NCBI RefSeq assembly: GCF_900114995.1
Contig: NZ_FOUX01000005.1
Span: forward strand, 558,001-622,000
DNA length: 64,000 bases
Reading direction: 5' to 3'
Source of the DNA: Chitinophaga sp. YR627
Lineage (GTDB): Bacteria > Bacteroidota > Bacteroidia > Chitinophagales > Chitinophagaceae
Shown: piece by piece, positions 35,049 through 44,426 of the stretch
Numbering within the stretch: the stretch's first letter is position 1
How the letters are laid out: every line of letters begins with the position of its first letter
Notes under the pieces: generated by a model
What the model was told of the DNA's origin: nothing
The model's database searches: none
Seen by the model: only the letters and a program-made list of their open reading frames with translations
Program-made: the position numbers and the translations under genes

Positions 35049-35303
35049 ATGACAACCAAAGAATCTTTCTCACTCAACGGAGAACATCTGCTCAAAAAAG
35101 TAAAGGAACTCATTGCCGAAGGCAATGTCAGAAAGATCACCATCACCGATAAAGCAGGCAAAGAATTAATGACATTCCCGCTTACCATCGGTGTCGTAGG
35201 TCTGCTCGTAGCGCCTGTCCTGGCAGCAGTAGGTGCACTGGCAGCCCTCGTGGGAGAATGCACCATCACCGTAGAAAGAGAAGAAACACCAAAAGAAGAA
35301 TGA
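35049..35303 (+). CDS. DUF4342 protein
   Basis: 84 residues. The pattern ELIAEGNVRKITITDKAGKEL, then PLTIGVVGLLVAPVLAAVG, then an acidic tail is that of DUF4342, a small protein found across Firmicutes and Bacteroidota, with one hydrophobic hairpin. Function unknown. Its stop touches the stop of the convergent gene at 35304. Confidence 0.85.
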   Translation: MTTKESFSLNGEHLLKKVKELIAEGNVRKITITDKAGKELMTFPLTIGVVGLLVAPVLAAVGALAALVGECTITVEREETPKEE

Positions 35304-35852
35304 TCACTCGTTGTCCGCCATCTGCTTACGGATCATCAACTGTTGCTGCTTACGCTCTTTTTTCCTTTGCAGGGATTTATCTTTCCCTGTCCACTCGTTC
35401 TTATCTGAATTAAAACGAATCTCTGCATCATACAGTGTAGTTCCTTTTTTGATCATCACGCCATTCATATAACAGGAATCATGGCCACAGTTATGTTTTG
35501 AGTAAACACCAAAGTTTCTATACCCCAGCCGCTTACGCGCCAGTATTTTCTGCTGATTTCTTCTGATATCATCCCATAACTGATCCCGCTCAGGCTTACT
35601 CAATTCCATCCCCAGCGTTGACACGTCCAGGTAAGTAGAAGGATCTTTCACCTGCAGGAAATCATAGAATTTTTGAAAATGCTTATTCGCATATGCTCTT
35701 ATCGCAATCTTATCTTCGATAGAAAGCCGCTCATTTTCGATAAGTGACCGGTATAAACCAAGGGTGTTGAAATCTGTATACTTTTTGTGATGATCGATGT
35801 AGTAGAAATATTCTTTCAGCGTAAGCTGATTAAACTGTTTGTCAATTTTCAT
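35304..35852 (-). CDS. hypothetical cytoplasmic protein
   Basis: 182 residues from the ATG at 35852 (nine codons after the first possible start). Mostly helical and charged; a HNCGHDSC segment in the middle could bind a metal, and the C-terminus is strongly basic (RKKERKQQQLMIRKQ). No family recognised. Confidence 0.6.
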   Translation of the reverse strand: MKIDKQFNQLTLKEYFYYIDHHKKYTDFNTLGLYRSLIENERLSIEDKIAIRAYANKHFQKFYDFLQVKDPSTYLDVSTLGMELSKPERDQLWDDIRRNQQKILARKRLGYRNFGVYSKHNCGHDSCYMNGVMIKKGTTLYDAEIRFNSDKNEWTGKDKSLQRKKERKQQQLMIRKQMADNE

Positions 35853-35939
35853 ATCAGGATCTAAGATTATCCAAAACACTTCTCTTTGCCGGCAAGATAC
35901 AACGGCAGACCGGATAAACGCCAGTCTGCCGCATCTCAG

Positions 35940-37058
35940 CTATTTCAAATCTATTTTCTTTCCCGTTTTCACCGCCAGATAGATCGCATCGATGATCTTC
36001 AGGTCACGTACACCTTCCTCCCCGCTCACATCTACTATCGGCTGTTTACCATTCAGAATGATATCCGACATCTCTTCCATCTGTAAAGTCTGATGCACCA
36101 CCACTGGTTGATCCAGCTCTCCTTTATGCGTACGTCCTTTAATAGGCCCATACCCCGTAGAAGGCTGCATTTCTGCAAACCCCTTATCACCATTCAGAAA
36201 GAACCTGTCCAGGTTATTCATACTGTAGGTCGACAGACAGGAAGCCACTGCTCCGCCGGGAAAGCCCAGCTGGAACTGAATCGTTTCATCTACCCCCTCT
36301 TTGAACTTCTGCGGATCGGTTTTCGTCTCCTGTGCAGTCACCCACACCGGCTCCTCCCCGATCATATAACGGGCGCCATTCAACGCATAGATACCAATAT
36401 CCATCATCGAACCACCACCGGCTAATTGTTTGTTCAGACGCCATTGATTAGGGTCGCCTGACTTAAACCCACACAATCCCTGAAAGAAGAGGATCTTCCC
36501 AAACTCTCCTGCTTTACGCATCCGGATCACTTCCAGCGTATGCGGTTCAAAGTGCATACGATATCCTACCAGCAGTTTTACCTTATTCTTCTTACAGGCA
36601 TCTACCATTTCCTGCCCCTCTTTAGCATTCAGGGCCATTGGTTTTTCACAGATCGCATGTTTGCCCGCATTAGCCACACGGATCACCTGGTCATGATGCA
36701 GGGCATTTGGGGTGATGACATATACCGCATCAATATCCGGGTTATCCCTGATCTTATCGAAGTTCTCGTAGTTATAACAGTTCTTTTCGGGGATACCGTA
36801 CTTTTCCTGCCAGGTTTTGATCTTGGAAGGCGTGCCACTGATCACACCTACCAGTTTAGCCTTTTTACAGGACTGCATCGCCTCAGCTACGCGGGTGCCA
36901 TAACCACCCAGTCCCATAATAGCCACCCGCAATACAGGGCCATCATATGGCTTTTCTGTCAGATCCGGGATACCCGCCATTCCAAGACGGGGTATAACAG
37001 TCAATGCAATAGCGGAAGCAGTAATTTTGTGCAAAAAGTGTCTTCTTGTGTTCTTCAT
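35940..37058 (-). CDS. Gfo/Idh/MocA family oxidoreductase, Tat-exported
   Basis: 372 residues. A twin-arginine motif TRRHFLHK (4-11) begins a signal peptide. The Rossmann domain has IMGLGGYGTRVAEAM, the EKP motif in CEKPMAL, and GGGSMMDIGIYALN in the second domain, as in glucose-fructose oxidoreductase-like proteins. These carry tightly bound NADP and act on sugars in the periplasm. Substrate unknown. It lies alone on the minus strand. Confidence 0.9.
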   Translation of the reverse strand: MKNTRRHFLHKITASAIALTVIPRLGMAGIPDLTEKPYDGPVLRVAIMGLGGYGTRVAEAMQSCKKAKLVGVISGTPSKIKTWQEKYGIPEKNCYNYENFDKIRDNPDIDAVYVITPNALHHDQVIRVANAGKHAICEKPMALNAKEGQEMVDACKKNKVKLLVGYRMHFEPHTLEVIRMRKAGEFGKILFFQGLCGFKSGDPNQWRLNKQLAGGGSMMDIGIYALNGARYMIGEEPVWVTAQETKTDPQKFKEGVDETIQFQLGFPGGAVASCLSTYSMNNLDRFFLNGDKGFAEMQPSTGYGPIKGRTHKGELDQPVVVHQTLQMEEMSDIILNGKQPIVDVSGEEGVRDLKIIDAIYLAVKTGKKIDLK

Positions 37059-37159
37059 AACAAGGGCTGGGTTTTAAAAGAGATGAGTACAAGTAAGATA
37101 TTCATAAATTCAGGCTTCTGCAACCCGTTCATGTAAAACTCAATCCACAATTTTCATAC

Positions 37160-37212
37160 CCGGACATGCCGCTGAAACCGGACATGCCATATATCAAAAG
37201 CGGACAGTTCCA
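37160..37212. promoter_or_regulatory. two ccggacatgcc direct repeats plus a half-copy
   Basis: ccggacatgcc at 37160-37170 and 37178-37188 (18-bp period), then gcggacagttcc at 37200-37211. They sit 111-163 bp upstream of the permease start at 37323, so they are candidate activator sites for it. Confidence 0.4.
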
Positions 37213-37322
37213 TGAGTAAATCCACACTAAACAATTCATTATCAATCTTCTTACAAATTGGCATTCCTTTGGGTTCCTGTGAAACGTATATTTAAAGGAT
37301 CATTTCCCCTAAATGAAAACAC

Positions 37323-39731
37323 ATGTTTAAGTATTATTATAAGATAGCCACACGCAATCTCTGGAGGAATAAGGGCTTTTCCGCCATTACCATTATGGGA
37401 CTGGCTATCGGACTGGCTACCTGCCTGTTGATCGCGCTTTTTGTAATAGACGAACTACGCTATGATGCTTATAATAAGAATGCTAACCGCATTTATCGTA
37501 TCAATGCCGACTTCCTGGTGAATGGTAGCACATTCCGGGAAAGATATGCACCTTCTCAGTTTGGCCCTGTATTGAAGCAGGACTTTCCGCAGATCGAGGA
37601 GTATGTAAGGTTCCTGCAACAAAGTAATATACTGGTGAAAAAGGGGGAACAAACCCTGCTGGAAAGCAATGTTTGCTTTGCCGACTCCAGCATCTTCGAC
37701 ATGTTCGACCTGAAAATGATCGCCGGGGACCCGGTAACAGCCCTGCGCAATCCCAACTCCATGGTGATTTCTGAAACCATGGCGAAGAAGTATTTCAATA
37801 GCATAGATGTAGTCGGCAAAATACTGGAAACTGACAATATCTACACTTATACAGTTACAGGTGTGATCAAAGATGTACCTTCACAGGCACACCTGCATTT
37901 TGATTTTATCAGGGCGATGTCCGGACGGGAAGAAAGCAGAAACATAGAATGGATGTCCGATAACTTCACGACCTATGTACGGCTGCGTCCAGGTACCACA
38001 GAAGCACAACTGAATGGCTATCTGCGGCAGGCTACCAGAAAGTATATGGAACAAGATCTTCGCCGACTCACTGGCAGTGGCATGGACGACCTGGAAAAGA
38101 AAGGAGGCCATTTTGGGTACAAAGCAATTGCCCTGAGAAAAATACACCTCTACTCTGATCTCTCCAGCGAACAGGAAACCTCCGGTAACATACAATATAT
38201 ATACATCTTTATCATTACAGCCATTATCATCCTGTTGATCGCCTGCATCAACTTTATGAATCTGTCTACAGCCCGTTCTGCAGGAAGGGCGAAAGAAGTT
38301 GGACTACGTAAGGTAATGGGTTCAGAGCGTGGCAGCCTGATCATACAATTCCTCTCCGAATCCGTGATCACCAGTTTCTGCGCCATGCTGATCGCGATCG
38401 CGATCGCTGCACTGCTGGTGCCTTATCTGAATGATCTCTCCGGCAAATCCCTGGAGATCACACCCGCTTCGCTGACATGGATATTACCACTCCTACTGGC
38501 GGTAGTAGTGGTGGTCGGCCTACTGGCGGGTAGTTATCCCGCCTTTTTCCTCTCTTCCTTCGAACCGGTGAAAGTATTAAAAGGAAAACTGGCCTCCGGC
38601 TTTAAAAGCAGCTGGTTGCGCAACAGTCTTGTCATATTCCAGTTTGCCGCTGCCATCCTGCTCCTGGTAGGCACCCTGGTGATCTATAATCAGCTGAGCT
38701 ATATACGCAACAAACAACTGGGTTATGATCGTCAGCAGGTAATAGTACTCGAGAATACGCAGGCATTATGGATCCATGCAAAAGGATTTAAAGAAGATGT
38801 ACTGAAGCTTCCTGGTATAAGTGCAGGAACCATGACAGGTAGCCTGCCTACAGAAACAAGTCATGATACAAATATCTATTCTAAAGATGCGGCCAGAAGC
38901 GAAGGACAGGTAATGGGTATCAATGAATGGTATATTGATACGGACTACTTCCATACTCTTGGCATGCACATGGCCGGTGGCAGGAATTTCTCTCCGGATA
39001 TGCCCACTGATACCAATGCCCTGATCATCAACGAAACGGCGGCAAAAATGCTGGGCTTTAATGATATCACTGATAAATATCTTTACAACAACAACAGGCA
39101 AATGAAGGTGATCGGTGTTGTCAAAGATTTCAATGCAGGCTCTTTACGCGATAAGATCCCTCCGGCAGTCTTCAAACTCGGAGAATATCATGCGCGCATG
39201 GCCTTCCGTATCAATACAAATAACATTCAGGGTACTATTAAAAAGATTGAAGCACTCTACCATGCAAGACCATCCATGCAGGGACAGCCCTTCCGTTATT
39301 CTTTCATGGATGACGACTTCAACCGCCTGTATCAGTCAGAAGACCGTACCGGTAAGCTCTTTATTTCCTTTGCGATCCTGGCCATCCTTATTGCATCCTT
39401 AGGGGTATTCGGACTGATCACCTATGCAGCAGAACAGCGCAAAAAAGAGATCGGTATCCGTAAAGTATTGGGGGCTTCAGTTTCCAGCATTGTAGCCATG
39501 CTTTCTGCTGATTTTGTAAAACTCATCGTACTGGCGGCTGTAATAGCAGTGCCGCTCTCCTGGTTACTGATGAATAAATGGTTGGAGAACTTCGCCTACC
39601 GGATCAATATCAACTGGGTGGTATTCTTGTTGTCTATCTTACTGATGATCGTCGTTACGCTGGCAACAGTCAGTATCAAAGCCATCAAAGCTGCCACGAT
39701 CAATCCTGTAAAGAGTTTACGTGCTGAATAA
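37323..39731 (+). CDS. ABC transporter permease, MacB/FtsX type
   Basis: 802 residues. An N-terminal membrane helix (about 20-42, GLAIGLATCLLIALFVIDELRYD) is followed by a periplasmic MacB-type domain (about 45-285), three helices (about 290-420) with the FtsX motif AKEVGLRKVMGSERGSL, then a second periplasmic domain and three last helices with KKEIGIRKVLGASVSSI. This is the double-FtsX permease expanded in Bacteroidota. The ATPase is not adjacent. Such transporters handle lipoproteins, peptides or antimicrobials; the substrate here is unknown. Confidence 0.92.
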   Translation: MFKYYYKIATRNLWRNKGFSAITIMGLAIGLATCLLIALFVIDELRYDAYNKNANRIYRINADFLVNGSTFRERYAPSQFGPVLKQDFPQIEEYVRFLQQSNILVKKGEQTLLESNVCFADSSIFDMFDLKMIAGDPVTALRNPNSMVISETMAKKYFNSIDVVGKILETDNIYTYTVTGVIKDVPSQAHLHFDFIRAMSGREESRNIEWMSDNFTTYVRLRPGTTEAQLNGYLRQATRKYMEQDLRRLTGSGMDDLEKKGGHFGYKAIALRKIHLYSDLSSEQETSGNIQYIYIFIITAIIILLIACINFMNLSTARSAGRAKEVGLRKVMGSERGSLIIQFLSESVITSFCAMLIAIAIAALLVPYLNDLSGKSLEITPASLTWILPLLLAVVVVVGLLAGSYPAFFLSSFEPVKVLKGKLASGFKSSWLRNSLVIFQFAAAILLLVGTLVIYNQLSYIRNKQLGYDRQQVIVLENTQALWIHAKGFKEDVLKLPGISAGTMTGSLPTETSHDTNIYSKDAARSEGQVMGINEWYIDTDYFHTLGMHMAGGRNFSPDMPTDTNALIINETAAKMLGFNDITDKYLYNNNRQMKVIGVVKDFNAGSLRDKIPPAVFKLGEYHARMAFRINTNNIQGTIKKIEALYHARPSMQGQPFRYSFMDDDFNRLYQSEDRTGKLFISFAILAILIASLGVFGLITYAAEQRKKEIGIRKVLGASVSSIVAMLSADFVKLIVLAAVIAVPLSWLLMNKWLENFAYRININWVVFLLSILLMIVVTLATVSIKAIKAATINPVKSLRAE

Positions 39732-39751
39732 AACAACAGCTGAATAAAATA

Positions 39752-39788
39752 AAGGGCCGTCCGCATTACAGCGTGACGGCCCTTCCTC
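39752..39788. terminator. bidirectional terminator
   Basis: Arms 39752-39761 (aagggccgtc) and 39775-39784 with an extra pairing in the loop; A-rich before, cttcc after. Between convergent stops at 39731 and 39802. Confidence 0.8.
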
Positions 39789-39801
39789 CATATATGTAGT
39801 C

Positions 39802-41406
39802 CTAATTCTGCAAAGTCCACTGACCACTCTCAAAATTAGCCGGTACATTCGTGCATTGGCCTAATCCACTCTGATTCTCCAGGTTCAGATAGGTATTCTG
39901 CCACTCGTTTCTCAGACGGGTATAACCATTGTAACTTTCCAGTGCCCAGTAACTGCTGTAAAAGGTATTCGGGACATTAGAACTTTCCACATAGCTATAC
40001 AGATGCTCTATGTTCAGGTAATTACCCGTAGCCGCATTTTTAAAGCGGATATGACCATTTACCGTCTCCTGTATCCAGCGGTACTGATTACCAGTATTGC
40101 TGGTATTGTATCTTACCTGTCCGTTCTGCTCATACAGATAAGTGTTCAGCCACCTGTTTTTGATCAGCACGCCTGTAGCAGGCGGATTACCCGGATTGTT
40201 ACCACCACCGATACTGTTCAACAGGGTTTCCGCATTGCCCACCTGTAGATTCGCCAGATAAGAGAATACCTGGTTCAGCTGCTGCTGCACACTGCTGTTA
40301 CCTGCATATTGCTTTCTGTATTGATAAAGACGGTAGATCACCTCCAGTTCATGCTGACCATAAGGCACCCCTAGTTTCTGCTGCATGACGGTCAGGAAAG
40401 AGTAACCAAACTCCTCTGTAGGTTCAATGATAGTACCTTCACCATAGTCGTTCCAGGTAGCAAACTGAATGATCTTCACACTGGAAGCCAGTGCTTTATC
40501 CAGCATAGTAGAAAAGGTGGAAGTGCCATTATGCGCGATCTGCCAGGTCGGACCATCAGCACCACCGGCCTGATAAAAAGACTTAAAACCAGGATATACC
40601 ACACCGATAGACAATGGAAAACTGGCAGCCTGTGTATAGTAACGGTCTACTACACCCGGATGCTCCTGGTAGATCCAGGGGAATTCTCCACCTGCATTAT
40701 TGGTACCTACCTCATTGGTGAACCCGAATAGAGGAATGATCTTCGGACGTGGATTAATGCCATTCAGCATGGTGTTCCACTCGGAGGGCTGATGAAAAGT
40801 AATAGGACCAAAGTTCAGCACAACAGGTTCGTTACTGCTGTTACGCAGATAGTTACCCTGATTGAAATAGTTATTCTGCATGTACACGAAATCGCCATTG
40901 GCATTTGCAGCCATACCCGGATCCCAGTTTCTGTCCTCATGTACGATGGAGAATTGTAAACCTACAGCATTCAGTTTACTGATCAGCGCATTTGAATTCG
41001 CCAGATTATCCGGGTAATCATACCGCTGTCTCGTACCCGGCCAGTCAATGAATACACCATCCGCACCGGCATACTTCATCAGCAATAACTGATACTCGAT
41101 GATATCCGGATCAGCAGACGCATAAGGCCCCGTCTTCGGATAAAAATAAGCGGCGATCTGTCTTTTACCATTGACGATGATGTCGGGGTTCTGATTGTTC
41201 ATTTTCCAGTGATAACCCCAGGCACCTCTGGATGCAGGTGTTTCAAACCAGGGCATCCAGTGAATAAAGATCTTCTTGCTGGTCGTTTTGGTGACTGGTA
41301 CAGCGGCTTGCAGATCAGCTTTCAGACGTGGAGTGACAGGTTCGTGTGAAGATTTGTTACACGCGAACAACATAAGGGCACATAAGGCCCATAACAGAGT
41401 TCTCAT
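39802..41406 (-). CDS. GH71/GH99-like lipoprotein with C-terminal beta-trefoil
   Basis: 534 residues from the ATG at 41406, giving a lipobox LMLFAC (Cys16). Residues about 55-385 form a TIM-barrel of the GH71/GH99-like superfamily: HWMPWFETP with AWGYHW, DIIEYQLLLMKYAGADGVFIDW, and FATWNDYGEGTIIEPTEE, the last with two Glu that could be catalytic. Residues about 425-534 form a beta-trefoil-like carbohydrate-binding module (NRWLNTYLYEQNGQVRY ... LRNEWQNTYLNLENQ). It probably trims alpha-mannan or alpha-glucan on the cell surface. Confidence 0.8.
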   Translation of the reverse strand: MRTLLWALCALMLFACNKSSHEPVTPRLKADLQAAVPVTKTTSKKIFIHWMPWFETPASRGAWGYHWKMNNQNPDIIVNGKRQIAAYFYPKTGPYASADPDIIEYQLLLMKYAGADGVFIDWPGTRQRYDYPDNLANSNALISKLNAVGLQFSIVHEDRNWDPGMAANANGDFVYMQNNYFNQGNYLRNSSNEPVVLNFGPITFHQPSEWNTMLNGINPRPKIIPLFGFTNEVGTNNAGGEFPWIYQEHPGVVDRYYTQAASFPLSIGVVYPGFKSFYQAGGADGPTWQIAHNGTSTFSTMLDKALASSVKIIQFATWNDYGEGTIIEPTEEFGYSFLTVMQQKLGVPYGQHELEVIYRLYQYRKQYAGNSSVQQQLNQVFSYLANLQVGNAETLLNSIGGGNNPGNPPATGVLIKNRWLNTYLYEQNGQVRYNTSNTGNQYRWIQETVNGHIRFKNAATGNYLNIEHLYSYVESSNVPNTFYSSYWALESYNGYTRLRNEWQNTYLNLENQSGLGQCTNVPANFESGQWTLQN

Positions 41407-41716
41407 TTGAGGGAAATTTGATGAATAAATAAATGGTTTTTTTGAGAATCGGAATGATATGGCTTTTCCGCGGCGAAAATACTTATCAGGTAGCAACCGA
41501 CGTAAGAGTATATGAAAAATATAGAAGAAAAAAGAAGGAAGGAAGCCCGAACAAATTAATAGTCAGTCATTTAAAAGAAAATCGGCATCTGCAAAATATA
41601 GGCTTAATCAATTACGAATTACGAATGAGGCCGCATCAATAGGCTCAATTCCTAATTCCTAATTCCTAATTTTTAATTGCAATAAACCAGCGTCTTTTAC
41701 GTTGCTGAAAAGCCGC
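41407..41716. repeat. intergenic region with AATTCCTAATT-type short repeats
   Basis: At 41609-41627 (caattacgaattacgaat) and 41646-41680 (aattcctaattcctaatt type, then tttttaattgc) the DNA consists of 8-bp-period AT-rich units. No credible gene; the ORF at 41433-41642 lacks a plausible protein. Confidence 0.55.
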
Positions 41717-42634
41717 TTATAAAAAACGTAACGAGCTTCCACTTGGGATATGTGTCGCTTTAATAGCAGGAAATTTCGCAGCCAGCCATTTCGCCATAAA
41801 TTCCGATCCGGGTTCTTCACTGACGATATGCCCTAACACTACCAATGATAATTGTTTACCTGCCGCACGTGCATCACGTACGTACTCTGCCGTTTCCCAC
41901 TCTGCTATCTCGCCACAAACCAGTACGTCAGGTTGTGTATCGATCATGTTCTGGATCTGCCTTCTGCCACCGGCGGCTCCCGGCATCAGTAACACCCGTT
42001 TACAGGATTGTGCAGGATCACCGATATATCTTACTGTTTCTATGTTCAGTTTCTTTTTCAGCTCTGCGATCAGTGCTTTCAATGTTATTGCTGGCGCGAG
42101 ATTGTAGATCAGGTGATTACTCTCCTCAAATTTCTCCCAGCCCAGTTGCTCACTCAATCCCTTTCTCACGCCATCCGGACGAATGCTATGTACATAATCG
42201 TGATTACGCCACACCACAATATTATGTTGTTGCAGCAGGTCAGCCTTATAACGGTATACATCATCCTTTTGCAGCCAGTCTGTTTCATCTGCATGATTGT
42301 AGAAGGCGGGTTCATGGGCAATGATAAAGTTAGCTTTCAGGGCAATCGCTTTCTTGATCACTTCCACCGTCGGAAACATCGTAGTAATAATACCCGTCAC
42401 CACTACGTCACGGTCACCTGACTTTAAGGTATCTACTGTATTGGGAAATGGTCCGCCCGGTACTTCTTTTATAAAAGCATCCATGATCTGTCCGACAGTG
42501 ATCTTTTCCTGTACCGGTAAAAATCCTGCGGCCATGGCCGTCAGCGGAGATGCCAGTACAATGGCCGAACCTGCGGCTGTCATTTGTGTAAGGAATGTAC
42601 GTCTGTTGATGGAGGTGTTGTTCTCACGTGGCAT
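41717..42634 (-). CDS. Nif3-like dinuclear metal-centre protein with Tat signal
   Basis: 305 residues. A twin-arginine signal (NRRTFLTQ, Arg11-Arg12, then a hydrophobic stretch to AMAAG) precedes a NIF3/YbgI fold: ANFIIAHEPAFY supplies the HE-type metal site, VVWRNHDYVHSI a second His pair, and DVLVCGEIAEWETAEYV the late Glu. YbgI-like proteins are normally cytoplasmic hydrolase-like or GTP cyclohydrolase-related hexamers. An exported version is unusual; the reaction is unknown. Confidence 0.8.
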   Translation of the reverse strand: MPRENNTSINRRTFLTQMTAAGSAIVLASPLTAMAAGFLPVQEKITVGQIMDAFIKEVPGGPFPNTVDTLKSGDRDVVVTGIITTMFPTVEVIKKAIALKANFIIAHEPAFYNHADETDWLQKDDVYRYKADLLQQHNIVVWRNHDYVHSIRPDGVRKGLSEQLGWEKFEESNHLIYNLAPAITLKALIAELKKKLNIETVRYIGDPAQSCKRVLLMPGAAGGRRQIQNMIDTQPDVLVCGEIAEWETAEYVRDARAAGKQLSLVVLGHIVSEEPGSEFMAKWLAAKFPAIKATHIPSGSSLRFL

Positions 42635-42669
42635 GTTAGCAGTATTAACCTAATGAATATTGTTGGGAA

Positions 42670-42840
42670 ATTAAGAATTAAAAACTAAGAATTTCAATCA
42701 AAAGACGGACTCATTCCATTAAGTGTTCAAAAAGAAAGCGTCTATATCAAAAGTTTGACACAAACGCTTTCTTTTCAAGAATTAATAGGAAGCACTCCGC
42801 TGCATTACAATTCTTAATTCTTAATTTTCAATTCCTAATT
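42670..42840. repeat. inverted AATTCTTAATT-type repeats flanking a terminator hairpin
   Basis: Left repeat 42670-42700 (attaagaattaaaaac and on) and right repeat 42808-42840 (aattcttaattcttaatt and on) are in inverse orientation. Between them, arms 42730-42741 (aaaagaaagcgt) and 42764-42775 form a hairpin with a T-rich 3' side on the minus strand, the probable terminator of the gene at 42844. The right edge shares ctccgctgcatt with 31911-31922. Confidence 0.55.
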
Positions 42841-42843
42841 GTC

Positions 42844-44193
42844 TCAGTATCTCAGCGACAACACCCTCAACCCTACCTCTCTTCCTGTCTGCGCACCCAC
42901 TTCGCTATCAAACTGGTAGTGTATACCGCCATAGATCCTGGAGATGGATGCTTCATCGATCATCTGCTGGAAGTTAGCAAAAGCACGCGGCGCAAATCCT
43001 TCCGCTACTTTCTGATGATCAGTAAATGCATACGCATTACCGAAATATCCCGCCAGTACAGTACCGGCTGCACCTGTAAAGGACGCATGACCGGAAGTAT
43101 AGGAGGGGAATGGCGGTGTAGCGATCAACGAACCCCAGCCCGCATTGATATGACGCTGGATATAGGTGATAGGACGCAGCAGGTTGTATTTGTACTTGTA
43201 TTTCCAGCAAACGATACCTGCATCGTTTACACTGATACCTGCCTGTGCGAAGAGCTTAGCGCTCTCTGTCAGGTTCAGTCCCTGATCTGTGACCAGTTGA
43301 GCGGTAATAGCCAGTAAATGGCCCGGAGGCGTAAAGGTACCACCACCATCTGCCCAGTAAAGTGCGATGGTATTTTCTTCAGGTGTGAGTGTATTCACTT
43401 TGTTATACACATAATAAGCCGCCTTGTAGAAAGCAGATGCGGTATCCGTGGAAAACACGGGATGCTGCACAGGCGCCGTTTCAGGATAACGGGGTTTTAC
43501 CAGCAAACGGTTGTTACCCCAGTAAGGCAGTAATGCACGCTGAAAAGCAGGAGGAGTAGGCACCCAGAATGCCGGTCCTGTTGGAGGCACATAATCGGTC
43601 GGGAAACCGTTCAGGTAACCGTCTTTACCACCGTCAGTGGCTGACCATGCATAGATGGCTGCAGAGATCTGCTTACCAAAGTTTACCGAACGATTCACTT
43701 CATCCTGGTCACACCCTCCGGAGAGGTTCACCAGGTTCAGACTGTCCTGTGCTTTGATAACAGCCGCATTGGCGGCATTCACATTTGGGTACAAACGGGT
43801 GATGATATCCGCCATAGCACTATTGGCAGCTATTTCCCAATTGTAACGCTTTCCCCTTTCCGGACGGGGTACATTGTACAAACCGTTAAGTTGTCCGCTA
43901 AGCGAATGACCATTGCGATCACTCCATACAACTGCTTCATGCAGGGCAATACCGGTATAGGCCAGTGCTCTGGCAGCAACCGGTGGCGTGAAACCAGGGG
44001 TTTCCTTAATAAGTTTAAATTCCAGCTGATACCAGGAAACGGGAATGGAGGCATCAGCGTGTGTCCTTGCTGACAGGTCAGTGACAGCAATCGTGTTTTC
44101 AGGGGCGGGTGCCTGTTCTTCTTTGTTACATGCAGCAACAATGAGGGAAAGAAAAAGGAAGGTGCACCACGAACGTACAGAATAAATGGTCAT
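42844..44193 (-). CDS. vanadium-dependent haloperoxidase / PAP2-like lipoprotein
   Basis: 449 residues. Lipobox LIVAAC (Cys22). The C-terminal half has the three PAP2 motifs: KYNLLRPITY (K-x-RP), PSYTSGHASFTGA (PSxxSGH) and SRIYGGIHYQFD (SRxxxGxHxxxD), each with its key residue present. Family members are vanadium haloperoxidases or acid phosphatases that share one active site; the sequence alone does not say which. Lipid-anchored, probably periplasmic or surface-exposed. Confidence 0.88.
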   Translation of the reverse strand: MTIYSVRSWCTFLFLSLIVAACNKEEQAPAPENTIAVTDLSARTHADASIPVSWYQLEFKLIKETPGFTPPVAARALAYTGIALHEAVVWSDRNGHSLSGQLNGLYNVPRPERGKRYNWEIAANSAMADIITRLYPNVNAANAAVIKAQDSLNLVNLSGGCDQDEVNRSVNFGKQISAAIYAWSATDGGKDGYLNGFPTDYVPPTGPAFWVPTPPAFQRALLPYWGNNRLLVKPRYPETAPVQHPVFSTDTASAFYKAAYYVYNKVNTLTPEENTIALYWADGGGTFTPPGHLLAITAQLVTDQGLNLTESAKLFAQAGISVNDAGIVCWKYKYKYNLLRPITYIQRHINAGWGSLIATPPFPSYTSGHASFTGAAGTVLAGYFGNAYAFTDHQKVAEGFAPRAFANFQQMIDEASISRIYGGIHYQFDSEVGAQTGREVGLRVLSLRY

Positions 44194-44285
44194 ATTTTGA
44201 GCGTTTAAGAGACTGTAATTTACCTCACTATGAGGGAAATGAGGTGGCAGTCAGACGGGGATAAAGCGAACAAGATCACTGGTTT

Positions 44286-44320
44286 TTTGTAGCATTTCAT
44301 TGAAAAATTCCGTACCTTAG
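44286..44320 (+). promoter_or_regulatory. candidate promoter TTTG-N23-TACCTTAG
   Basis: -33 TTTG at 44286-44289 and near-consensus -7 at 44313-44320, ahead of the gene at 44427 with a leader of about 100 nt. Confidence 0.35.
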
Positions 44321-44426
44321 GAGCATTGTTTTTTACGTTATAGTAGTATACCCCCAAAAGAAGAATGTTTAGGAATCCCCATAAACCACAACTCCTTTAT
44401 TTCACCAAATACCCCATTCCAATATT

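Noticed and set aside
37255..37275. Possible sigma-54 promoter (ttggcattcctttggg) before the FtsX permease
   Set aside because: Spacing between the -24 and -12 elements is one base short and the -12 GC is missing.
41433..41642. 69-codon ORF ahead of the trefoil lipoprotein
   Set aside because: Basic, AT-rich translation overlapping the divergent promoter area and short repeats; no motif.
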